Position numbers and translations under genes: made by a program. Shown piece by piece: positions 11,805-22,885 of a stretch of 64,000 nucleotides of DNA. Source of the stretch: Volvariella volvacea V23. Its lineage: Eukaryota; Basidiomycota; Agaricomycetes; Agaricales; Pluteaceae. How positions within the stretch are numbered: the stretch's first letter is position 1; each line of letters starts with the position of its first letter. The stretch spans positions 1,605,139-1,669,138 of the forward strand of contig KB722736.1 of assembly GCA_000349905.1 (NCBI GenBank), written 5' to 3'. The notes below the pieces were generated by a model, which saw only the letters and a list, made by a program, of their open reading frames with translations, was not told the DNA's origin and made no database searches.

Positions 11805-14800
11805 TTATGCTCCCGTGCAGGGACTGCTGGGTAGGGTTGCGTTGACAGCGTCCCAAGCGCTAACAGGTGGAATCAGCAAAAGTAGATACAATATTACACG
11901 AATATACGTACTTGGGATAGGGACAGCCAGCGACGGGACTACAAAGAACATCAATGTAAGCATCCGAGATCCAAAAGTTGGTTATACTACTTACACATAA
12001 GCAAGACTGTTATCTGCATCGTTATTCCATCCGTCACCCACGATGGCGTTTGGCGCAGAAGTGAACGTCGGAGCGAACAATGTTCTTATGGTACCAGTAG
12101 GCGTATAGGTGGGAAGCAGGGCAATTTGTGTTCCAGTAAATGATGGGGAGATGGTTGCAGGCGGGAAAGAGTGCATAGACGTTTGCCAGTCCGCCACCGA
12201 ACCAGCACCGAACTATTAACGCAAGTGGGGGTGAATTCAATTTGTATATAAGCATCAAATGGAATGACGATCACGTACACCACCAGTGGCAGTTGAAGGG
12301 TATTGACCATCAAAAGGTTGGGTCTCGTTCAACATGCTTGCACAATGACCAATAGCTTCACGAGGATCTATGAATAGTGTCAATACATTGACCGCCAGGT
12401 CTATGCGACTATTAATGGGCTTGCCTCTTGGGATCCAACCCATCTCCAAACCCAATTTGTAATGCCACATAGGACAAGATGAAGTTCCTAACACTGATGA
12501 GTCGCCGATCTTCCAGGTCCAGTAAAAGAAGTTTTGCAATGCGTCCATTGATGCAAGTGTGACTTCTCTCATGCTGTCAATGAGTGTCTGATTCCATGAC
12601 TAAACGACAGTGAGCACGATCCAGGTTGACTAAAGGTGGGGAAACTTACACTCCAGTTGTCCCAGATGTCGCAATTTGGGTTAGAAGGAGTTGATCCAAT
12701 GCCGCTCAGCCTAAGGGGAGCAGAAGAACGTAGTTAGTACATGTTCAGAACCGAACGAGATAAATAAGGATTACGCCCGATAAGAAACTCAGGTGGCGAA
12801 GAAGCCAGTAGAAAAAAGGGTGAGGACAGCATTACAGACAGCATAGGGTGTACATAGCGTCGCGTGGGGCACCAAAAACGAAAACAAAAAACATTGAAAA
12901 GAAAGCGACGTACCAGTAGCCACAGTCGTTGATGGCAGCCGAGAACTCTCCGCCAAGGGTAACGCCAAATACTCTCTGAGAATAATTCGTCGCAACGGCC
13001 CAGTCGCTGTAATTGATAACCCCGTTACGTATACCGCGCGTTGATAAGACGTGGAAGATGGATAACGTTGAACGGCCACCCGGTCAGTAACCGAAAGAAT
13101 ACAGGAAGGCTGTGCGTGGACATACCATGGTCTTCGAACCATTTGGTCCAGGCTGGTAAGGCAATCGTCGGCATACTAAAATCGTCCAAGGTTTCACTGT
13201 TTACTCACGGTGTGGTGGTATCACGCATGAACGCCAAGTACTAGGGAAATGGAGTTGAGTTTGCGATTGCCATGAGTTGTGGAAGTGCGATGGTACGGTT
13301 CCGTGGTGAAAGGTTCCGAACCACGGGGGAGACGGAGGAATTAGTGATATGTTTTGGATGTGTGATATACGGAAAAGATCGCCAACGTTGTCGGTTCATG
13401 AGCGATATGATTAAGAGTCGGAGATAGGAGCATGGTTATTTTAGGATGGTGGACAAACAAAAGGATAGATTACTTACGGGATGTTGATCCAAAGCGAGAC
13501 GGTCAGCTCCCGACAAAAATCTACCGGGGTGAAGGGGGAAAAGGTTAGAAGCGGCGTTGTACGAGCGTGAACAGATTGAACAGATAAGAATCGGCTATGT
13601 TAGGAGCAGATTCTCATACTACCCCTTCCGCAGTGGAATGGAAGAGTAGTTTCAACAGGTGATTTGAATGCGCGGAGCGGCATTGCTCGATTCACGCCAC
13701 TTGACGGGATCAAACACGGGATAGACTTACCCTTCCCAGATCGCAGGCTGAATGTTAGGGAATTAAGTGGGTCAGAAAGGTAATACAGTGGGGGAGAAGG
13801 GGACATACTCCTTGGAAACCTTCGTGAATGGCGATGTATGGGCCATTGCCAGGGCCAATGCCACTACAATCGTCAAGTCAGAACCAAAGACAGGGTAACG
13901 CCAGAAAGCTCACGTACGTTGCACCTCTAATAGCCTGATAGGCAGCCCAATAGAAACTTTGTACTGGGCCTTCGCCGACTGTGTCCCATAGAATTTCGTT
14001 GACGATGCCGACGCTATCAACGAAGCCAGATGACATCAATGCACATGTCAGGAGGGCCAGCGGCTCCAAGGGACGATACTCACACAGGTACGACGTCCCG
14101 GTATTGTTCCTGACTGACGAATTGGGTGATAATCCGAAGATAGGTAAGTGTTCTTTGCGCGTTCGCAAGACCCATGACTCCATGCATGCTAAAATAGCAT
14201 TAATTAGTAACGCTCAACAAAGAAATGTAGGCCTTGGGTTTGGCTCACAAGTTGACACTTCCGCCTAATCCAGCACACAAAAGTCGCAATAAATGTCACC
14301 AGATAGGTGATATTACACACGGGTGAGATGCCAACCACAGAATGATGATGTGTACCAGGGACGGGAAACAAGGGGGGTCGAACGTAAACAAATGTGGTGT
14401 GGCGAGTCAGATGATCAGAAGAACGCTCGAGATAATGGGACTTCCTTACTCTTTCCGGAATGGTTCTATAGATTTAGTACATGGCAAGCACCAACAGTGT
14501 TATGCCACGCCCACAGCGGCGTATGGAGAACATAGATGACAGTTCATTTTGAGGTTCGAGATTTTGTGAAAAAGGGTGTTGATTAAGGCAAGAATAGGAT
14601 ATTTGAGGTCAAGGGACCAAATAAAAATGGAAGCAGACAGGAGTCAGATTATGATCGAGGACAGCAATAGAGGTGATTGAATGGAAAAAGGAATTAAGGG
14701 CTCTGTGTCAGATAGCCCATACGCGAAACCCGCAAGGATTCGAGTGACCGAAAGAGAAAGCACTCACCCATCCATTTTGACTACCAGGTAGGGCGTGGAG

Positions 14801-16538
14801 GTCAAGATAGATCCGGAGGCCGTACTTCCTGGCCCATTGAATCCTGAAGGTGGGAATAAGTTCAGTATCATTAGAAACATAGAAGTAGGACGGGTGAATT
14901 ATAGTCTCGAATATATAACTTACGCTTTCAAAAAGTAGGTCCACGACGTTCCAACAAGGAAGGGCTCATCATTTATGGTCTCAATAGCCCAGAATCCAAT
15001 TGGAATCCGAACCCAGTTCAGTCCGGCGGCGGCGATGTCAGCAAAATCACGTTCGGTCTGTTGCAGCAATTACAAAATCATTAGTTCTGCTCACACAAAG
15101 GCACGGCAAAAGAGGCCACATACAATAAAGGTCTTATAATGTTCCTCCATTTCTGTTGCGAGGTTCTCCCCCATGGCCACCGATAACGACCATTCATCCA
15201 AAATAGGCGTCGCATTTTGATTTATGTATCGTTCGTATAATTCCGGACAGATGAACGGTTCGGTTACTATATCAATAACCAGATGTAAGGATGACCAGCA
15301 GGATGGGAAAAGAATCGAGTCAGAACAGCAGGACTAGCAAGCAGATGACAGAAGAATAGACACGTACCTAGCCACCCTCTAGGAACGGAAAGCATTCAAT
15401 GCGTGTGGCGAAACAGCGCAATAGACAATAATGGTCAGCAACGGTGCCTTAAGATTTCCTAGAAAGCCATAACATCCGGATATACCGGCAGGTCCAAGGA
15501 AACGCGTGAATGCGATTCTCCCCGATTGAAAGGTCGCGCCCAACCTGGGCGCCGCCCGCAGGGCTTCAATGGAGGATGCAACAAAACCCGCCGGCGATAT
15601 CCAAAGACCAGAGTTGTGAGGAAGCGCAAAAGCCTTACCCGAGATTGACGCCTCTAGCAATGTTCGCACTCCAGTCCCACTCTTCGCCTCCACCGACTCG
15701 CGGACTCCAGCTTTGCGCCCTACCGCCAGCGGCGAAGGGACTGGCGGGATCATCTGCCCACTCGCCGCCAAACTCGTTTATATAAACAAAAGTTGAGCCG
15801 TCGTCCATTGTAACAGTACTTCCATTGCCGCCTGATGTTAGAGCGCCGTGACTAGAACTTGAACCGTTTGAAGAATCATTGTTCCTTCTAACGACTAGGA
15901 CGACAGGAACAGTTACAGCGACGACTATAACTGCAACAATGACAACTGCAAAGAAAAGTATTCTGTTACGCTTCATGCTTTTAAGATTGTGACGTCTTGC
16001 AGATACGCGTGTATGTGTTGAGAGGCCCGTTGAAATTTGCGTGCCGTTCCCCCGTCCCGTGTTGTTGTTACGATACTGTCGTGGCGAAGTCGCGAAGCGG
16101 AAGGAAGCGAAGAGGACGGCGTATATCGCAGAGGACGAAAAGTTGAACGGCGAGAAGAGTGATATACGGTGGTGTACCGGGTGACGAATGGAGTCAATTG
16201 GAGGCAGTGTAAGCCAATGTGTTGGTTAATCGCGCCCAAAGTGGTTTATCGCGAGATTTGGACACAGGGACCGAGGCGAGGAAAGCGGAGACACAAAAAG
16301 ATGAGTAAATATAGTCAGCGGACAGGCTACGATGAGATAGGAGGGTTAAATAAAATTTGTGCTCTTTGCGAGTGCAGTAAATGATGGGGGAAGACAAGAA
16401 GCAGGGAGCGGCAAATAAACTACGTACGATATCGTCCTCAACGTTCTTAGGGAACTCCCGTTCATGACTTGAGGGAGCACTAGCGGCCGGCGTCAACATT
16501 TCGTGTTCATTTCTCATGTAACCTCTGGTGTTGGACAT
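11805..16538 (-). CDS. Glucan 1,3-beta-glucosidase (exo-beta-1,3-glucanase), GH5_9, membrane anchored
   Basis: A long, intron-rich minus-strand gene. The first exon encodes a short cytosolic leader (MSNTRGYMRNEHEMLTPAAS). It is followed near 15976 by a type II membrane anchor (ILFFAVVIVAVIVVAVTVPV) and a Ser/Gly stalk. The catalytic domain begins near DWSANIARGVNLGGW and includes PFICPELYE, NWVRIPIGFWAI, ARKYGLRIYLDLHALPGSQNG and TYLRIITQFVSQEQYRDVVP. It continues with FGIVNEI (acid/base Glu), GNGPYIAIHEGFQG, and LGGEFSAAINDCGYW (nucleophile Glu). A C-terminal part with PNCDIWDNWS and FFYWTWKIG closes the barrel. Stop at 11805 follows SPCTGA after two small exons. The enzyme trims beta-1,3-glucan in the wall. 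The exact join between the leader exon and the anchor exon is uncertain. Confidence 0.85.
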
Positions 16539-18159
16539 GGTGACAGCTTTAAGGGCGGGCCCTGGGCTTGGAGCTGAGGTTGACGTCCTTTATTACTTTG
16601 AACAGCCAGGCTATGATATAGAACAAGGTGGCTGTCCAGACTCAACGGGAGGAGTCGAGGAGGGAGCTTGAAGGAAAGGAGGAATGAACCTTGAAACCGT
16701 AGACATCGGAATGAAATTCCCATAGATCCTACTTCAACGTAGGGCCACGGGCGACGTAACGTGAAACGGCCCCTCTTTCGACGCAAGGCTGACCATCAGG
16801 AATGCACCGTTCCCCTTCCATACAGGGTAAAGAGAATATATCGTATCTTGCCGAGTGCCGTTAGTCGATGGGGCATCGACCAACTGTGATAGTCTAGAGT
16901 GGTGTGCTTACGGTTCTAGCATGCCGAAGATAACGCGGGCACGAGGCTTCCAATGTCACTCGATTCCAACCTCCGTTTGCTGTAAAACGGGTGAAATAGC
17001 CCTACTCTGGCCTCACCAGAAACGAACGTGGACGGTGACATTCGTCCGACACGAAAGATGCGCCTCTGCAGGTTTGGGAGGATAATTATAGGGATAGTGC
17101 CACTTGGCAGGCCCTTGACGTAGTCCATTCAGGAAAGCAACAGTGTCGATGGGATGGCTGTGCTTTGACCGCAAACGACTGCGATAAGCTGATCGTCGGC
17201 GTTCGTTTGAGCTTCTTTTGATGTTTTACATACACACCAGGGTTACCGATCGCGCTGCCGCCACATCGCAGCGTGATACAGAACTCCGAGTCAGCCTTCC
17301 CCCAACGCGAAAGAGACTCGTGAGCTCAAGGATACGCCATGATACAGGTTGGAGACGTGGGCGGCGAAGTGATAGTTGCTGGATTCTCACCGCACAGCGA
17401 ACTCCGGTTCGGGAGAAACGGCCACCCGAGTCCGATATTGACAGTGTAATGAATAACTTCCAGCGCCAGAGCGGACCAGAAGCAAAAGGAATTTGCACCT
17501 AGCACGAGAGACGGCAAGTCAAGCCCATACCTTGTTGCATGCATTTCCAGGGCGGAGCACACTATCGCCGTTTAAATGGATCAGAGGGAGCGCAGTTCGG
17601 TCGTTGAACGTGAACCTTCCAGGTTCGTGCTGCATCAACGTCGAGCCATGCCCGCTTTCCCAATACACCGGCGCACAACTCCTATCCTGCGCGTTTGGGG
17701 CTGACGAAGCAGTACTTGCCCCTTCAAACAGTAGCACCATGCAATACATGCAAGTCCAAGCAGTCGCGTTGACATTCTAGCAATCGATTAACCTTTACTC
17801 GCTGTATATCCATGATTCCTTAAGGTATTCGGGTCAGTGCTCCTTAGCGCTACGCAATAGGCGCTCAAATATCGGAAGCTCTTCCTTACAATGATTTGAG
17901 GTACTAAAATCGCAACAGGAAAAGCAAAGCAAGTCTTCCATTAGTACGAATCTTGGGACTCGTTTTCAGAAGCTACGACGCGCGGGGAAGCCCTTCGTTG
18001 GACTACTTCTTGTTGACATGCATGGTACGCACTCCAGCTAGGACCAGTGAGCGCGGTCTTGCAGCTTGAAGAGGGGCATAAAGAAGTGAAACATAGGATA
18101 TGCTCCCGTGTTTCTTCAGCTCTTCACCTCACAATAATATCCCCTAGAATCGCACAGTC
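16539..18159. other. Intergenic stretch upstream of the glucanase and viperin-like genes
   Basis: These 1.6 kb separate two divergently transcribed genes. Open frames on both strands are short and mutually overlapping and show no domain. It probably holds the promoters of both neighbours. Confidence 0.4.
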
Positions 18160-19258
18160 ATGACCGCTCCCCTTCACGATCCTTCTGGGCGTCTCGTCCC
18201 TCTATCAGTCAACTACTTCCCTTCCCGCCAATGCAACTATTCCTGCAAATTCTGCTTCCACACCGCCACCTCGTCCACCATCCTCTCGCTCGAAATGGCC
18301 AAGCACGGTCTCACCCTCCTCGCCCAGTCTGGCATGAAGAAGCTCAACATCTCGGGCGGGGAACCGTTCCTCCACCCGAAATTCATTGGCGAGCTCATCA
18401 AATTCGCAAAGAAGGACTTGGGGCTGGAGAGCACCGGGATCATCTGCAACGGGTCCAAAGTGACACTCGGGTGGCTAGAGAAGTATGGCGAGTATCTGGA
18501 CATTATGGGCGTCTCTTGTGAATCCTTTGACGATGAAACCAACGAGCTGATCGGGAGGCGGGAAGAGGGCAGGGCCACCGGTGCCAGCACTGGAGGGAAA
18601 AGGGTGATGCACAAGAACAAGGTCTTCCAAATCGCCGACTGGTGCCGTGACCGGGGCATCATGTTCAAACTGAACAAAGTCGTCAACCGGTACAACTGGG
18701 AAGAAGACATGAACGACAGCATCGAGGCCCTGGACCCTTTCAGGTGGAAGGTCGGTAATCTCCCTTGAGCGGACCATGATGACGAGCACTGAAGCTGCTT
18801 TCCACCTGACCGCTACCTCCTGATAAATAACCAGGTATTTCAAACCTTGCTGCTTGAGGGTGAGAATATAGGTCCCAAGGCCTTGCGCGACGCCCGTGAA
18901 ATGGTCGTTACCAAAGAAGAGTTCCAAGCTTTTCTCGATCGCCACTCCACCCAGACATGTCTTGTGCCAGAGGACAATGACGCGATGGAAAATTCCTACC
19001 TTCTACTTGACGAGCACATGAGGTCAGTGGCCAGCCTGAGTGTCCCTTCCAGGACAACTAGAGTTTTCGCTAACTTGCGCATAAATGCTTTGTAGGTTCT
19101 TGAACTGCAAAGGTGGAAAGAAAGTTCCCGGCAGAAGCATTCTGGACATTGGGGTTCAGACAGCCCTTGAGGATGCAGGATGGGAGATTGAGACCTTCAT
19201 TGATCGCGGTGGAGTGTTTGAATGGCAAAGGGTCAAAGCAGAAGACTTGGAGTGGTAG
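18160..19258 (+). CDS. Viperin-like radical SAM enzyme (RSAD2 family; predicted ddhNTP synthase)
   Basis: Three exons (18160-18750, 18835-19022, 19096-19258) give 313 aa with phases that match exactly. Near residue 20 is SVNYFPSRQCNYSCKFCFH, containing the CxxxCxxC motif that binds the radical SAM 4Fe-4S cluster. It is followed by MKKLNISGGEPFLHP (the GGEP SAM-binding motif), GVSCESFDD, and GIMFKLNKVVNRYNWEEDM. The C-terminal viperin signature follows: RWKVFQTLLLEGEN, EFQAFLDRH, SYLLLDEHMRFLNC, SILDIGVQTALEDAGW and FIDRGGVFEW. Animal viperin converts CTP to the chain terminator ddhCTP; fungal and bacterial homologues make related 3'-deoxy-3',4'-didehydro nucleotides. The amphipathic N-terminal helix of animal viperin is absent, so the protein is probably cytosolic. 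No adjacent nucleotide kinase was seen. Family assignment is firm; substrate and antiviral role are inferred. Confidence 0.92.
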
Positions 19259-19689
19259 ATGCCGGCCTCGTGAAGGCATTGTCCGTGCCCTGGTGACAAC
19301 CAGCAGTGCAAAAGGCTTTGTTGGAGAATGAAGGGAGAAGCTCGCAAAAGCGAGTCATCTTGTCGAAACAGGGGACTTATCACGCACAAAGCCGGATTTC
19401 TTCTGGGAAGTAATGATGAAGGGTATTAGTGAATTGTATTGATATACCCGTATGGCAGATATCGGTAATGTAACAGCAATGCAAAAATACACCAAAAGAA
19501 ATGGAATATCACATACGCTCAACGGCCACACCCTAATAGCTTTCAGCCAAACCGATCCGACGCAGCGGAAGCTCGCCGTACCCAACCCCAATACTTTAGG
19601 AAGCCGTTGGACGGGGGCTTTGCCATGGGGTTCATGAGAACGATAGAACAATCGTCGATTGTATGTGGCGATACAGGGACGTCCCAACC
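19259..19689. other. Convergent intergenic spacer
   Basis: About 430 bases between the 3' ends of the viperin-like gene and KIN17. I see no gene; presumably both 3' untranslated regions. Confidence 0.5.
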
Positions 19690-21177
19690 CTAATCCCGAT
19701 TGTCCTTTTCCATCTTTCTCCTCTTCCTCTCCTGATCCTCCAAAATCAGTCGTTCTGCCACACTCATCGCTGATGCTGGTCTCTTCTTTTCGTTCCCACC
19801 AGCAGAAGCGTTCTTTCCCGCGTCTACCGAGGATCCCTGAGCCCCTGAAGTTGACGATGGTCCAGCCTTCAATGGGTTGGGTCTCTTCAATGGATTAACC
19901 TTCAAAGGATTGACCGCGGGCTTCAAGGGGTTAAGCTTCAAACCACCGCCACCAACGGTGCTGACGCTGACTCCAGTTTTACTCGGGCCAGCGGATGCAC
20001 CCGCCGAGTTACTATCCTCCGACGTCGATGCACTAGCGCTTGGCTTGGGGCCTAGTGATATCACAACCTTCTCCCCTTCTTCGCGTTTCAAGCCGACTTC
20101 TTCAGGCTCAGCGGAGCCCGAGGACGAGGGAGCATTGGTGTCTAGGTCTGCATTCGCTCGCTCTATTTGTTCCGCAATGAGCATTCGTTCCCGTTGCTCG
20201 TCTGACGTAGTAGCTCGTTCCTTCTTCAAACTCGCTTCCTAAAAACGAAAAGAAGAGTCAGCATGCGATGCCCAGAGAATTGAACAATACGGGTGCGGAG
20301 ATTCGCTGACAATAACGTGTGGGGTGGCGATCAGCTGGACTTCTTCAGGAGGAAGAGTCGGATGACCGCACCGGGTGGAGTTAATGTCCCCCAGACAGAT
20401 GCAGGTCATATGCGCACTGAACTTGAGGAAGGCGCACAAGGATAGGGGTGGAGGTAGATGTAAAGCATTCGAGGATGACTTACAGCTTTAGCAAGTGCCT
20501 TTGGGCTATTATCAATCCAAGCAATGAACCATCCTTTCTCCGTTTCATCCACCTTTGCCACACCAGTCCGTCCTAGGTGCTTCACGAATTCTGTGAGCGT
20601 TACCCATCGAGTAGCGTTCATGTGAAGGTGACTTTTGTCGGCAATGTATTCCTGGTATACTCTGTTGGCTTGGACACGTTTCGTGCCGAATCTGTGAGAA
20701 ATCCCGTGTCAGTATCCAGAATTATAACGAATGAGACAGGTTGAAAGAAAGGATAATCTGCGAGAACCCCCTCTACGAAGCGAACCACTGCTAGTACGCC
20801 CACCTGATGCATCTCGGCACCCGGGATCCCCAAGGACGAAGCAAGGACAAGACGCAAACGAGAAAGACTCACCGTCTCGACAGCAGCTTGACGAATTCAG
20901 ACTGGAACTCTGCAGAGAAGTTCGAAATGTGCGCTCCGGCATTCTCGCCAACGACCAACATCTGTCTCAAATGAGACTCTGATTGTGCATGACATTTGAA
21001 CCCGTTCTCGTCACGACATTGTTTCTGACAAACTTGACAGTACCATCGAAGCCTTTGAAGGCCCTTGGACTTCATCTTATTGGCAACATATTTGGGTGTC
21101 CCGACTGGATAATGAAAGCATTAGAATGCTAGCAGACCGTAAAACAGCAGAGTAAGCACACCTTCTGCACGCGGCAT
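19690..21177 (-). CDS. KIN17: KIN17 DNA/RNA-binding protein
   Basis: The first exon encodes MPRAE and joins to VGTPKYVANKMKSKGLQRL. The zinc finger is WYCQVCQKQC ... FKCHAQSESH (C2H2), then QMLVVGENAGAHISNFSAEF. The Kin17 winged-helix region reads MNATRWVTLTEFVKHLGRTG followed by VAKVDETEKGWFIAWID. The C-terminal exon is Ser/Ala-rich and carries four NPLK repeats, then a basic helix (RLILEDQERKRRKMEK). KIN17 binds curved DNA and RNA and associates with replication, repair and spliceosomal complexes in the nucleus. The tandem KOW/SH3-like C-terminal module of animal KIN17 is not visible, as I expect in fungi. The start is the first ATG before a short intron and gives the canonical family N-terminus. 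Confidence 0.9.
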
Positions 21178-22885
21178 AATTAAGTCCTTGATCTATAGGT
21201 TTGTTATACAGTGAAAGAGCTTATGAGCGTCGTCGAGATCGGCGTGGTGAGCAAGTCGTTGGTGGCTGTGGTGACTCTGCACTGAATGCTGACTAACAGC
21301 TGTGGCGTGAGAACAACTGCTAGCAACTTTCTCATCTTATCTCGACCTTGGTTACTCGCTTAATGTGCCCGGCACTCCGCCAGCACCGTAGAGCTCCTCC
21401 ATGTACGGCACCATTGAAGTGAATTAAGAGGATAGTAATCCTGCTTAGGGAATGTTCGATAATTTCTTCCCAATACTGATGCACCCGACGGCAGAGCGAA
21501 GGCATATTCTTGCTCCTGATACTACTTGCCCATCGTCCAAAATCAAAAATACCATATCAGAGCCATCTATCAGAAGGACAGATGGGGCCCCATGACAGGT
21601 TGTGCCGAACATTGACCGCCGGACGTGCAGTTGAATTGAAAAGCTCGAAGAGATAACCGGTGCGAAGAGCAGCGTTCCGACGATGAAGACGGCAGACGGA
21701 TGGGGATGTGAGCTCATCATCTCTGCTATGCTATACCAGATAGGCGGCGGGCGCAGTTTCCCCTTGTTCTATCTAGTTCTGCCGCTCGTCGACTGCTGCC
21801 CAACCCGCATCATCACGTTGCTGTCAAGATCGACAAGTTAAAATAAGACCGAATAGTTCTTCAAGGAGTACCTGAGCAGATACAGCAGAGCGAGTGCCCG
21901 GTATGGCCAAATGGATTTGCTATCCCGTAATCGATGGCAACAGTCAGGAATCTGGAGAACCACCCCTTAGGTTGCAGGGATAAGCTCCACAGACGCGAGG
22001 TAACGTCGTCGAGGCTCGATAGAATACAATCCAGTCTGTGCATCCACCGCCTGCTGCCAGCTGGTCTTTCCGGACCTTGTATAACAGAGTTCAGGACCAC
22101 AAGGTCTGGAACAGCAACAAGCCCTCTCTCAGGCTTCTGCCGGAAACGAGAGTGCCCATAACATAAGGTGATGAATTGGAATGCAAGGACCTTTCGAAAG
22201 TTCTTTTGACACCGAATTCGAAGCGCGGTCAATAAGGTATGGGGGAAACCGGCACGCCCAGTGGCAAACATCGCTACTCGTGGGCCATTAAGAGCCAAGG
22301 TCCGGAAAGTTAAACCAGCCAATTGCGATCATCCAACCATCTCGAGAAATGCAAAGAAAAAAAAAAGAGGTAGTATGCAGAAGCCCGGATTCTCCGGTAG
22401 CTACTGTCCGCTGTCAAGTGCTGTTTGGCAGAACTTCGAACAGGGGGGAAAGGGAGGTACATCTGGTAGAAAGCCAGAAGGGAAGAAGACGACGAAAGGG
22501 GGAGTGAGAAGAAATGGGTCGTCGAGAGATTTCCCATGTCTTCTCCCCTCTACCGGTGACCGCATGAATCGGCAAAGGCCACAAAATTAAAAGAATGGCA
22601 GTCGAGACTCCCGACCGTGTCACCTGGCAATCTGTACTTCGAACTTCCCAAGGCTTCGCAAGGCGTAGTGTATGAACGATCGCCACAACCATCACCTGAG
22701 GGAAAGCGAGTTCTTATGCATGGACTTCACCTGATTGGGATTTGCGTGTGTTGAACTTTCATCGGACAAATGAAGCGAGTCGTGAGCAATTATAATGGTG
22801 ATATATACGAAAGCATGGTGCTGACGTCAATGATACAGAGCAAATGTGCAGGTATGAATTATCTATGACATACAAACATCTGGAG
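21178..22885. other. Intergenic stretch, no gene recognised
   Basis: Between the KIN17 5' end and the phosphatidylserine synthase 3' end. A minus-strand frame at 21861-22322 and shorter ones lack domains or credible exon chains. A short A-rich run lies near 22355. I see nothing supportable. Confidence 0.4.

Noticed and set aside
15510..15785. Plus-strand frame within the glucanase gene.
   Set aside because: It is antisense to the exon encoding the stalk and catalytic-domain start and has no domain.
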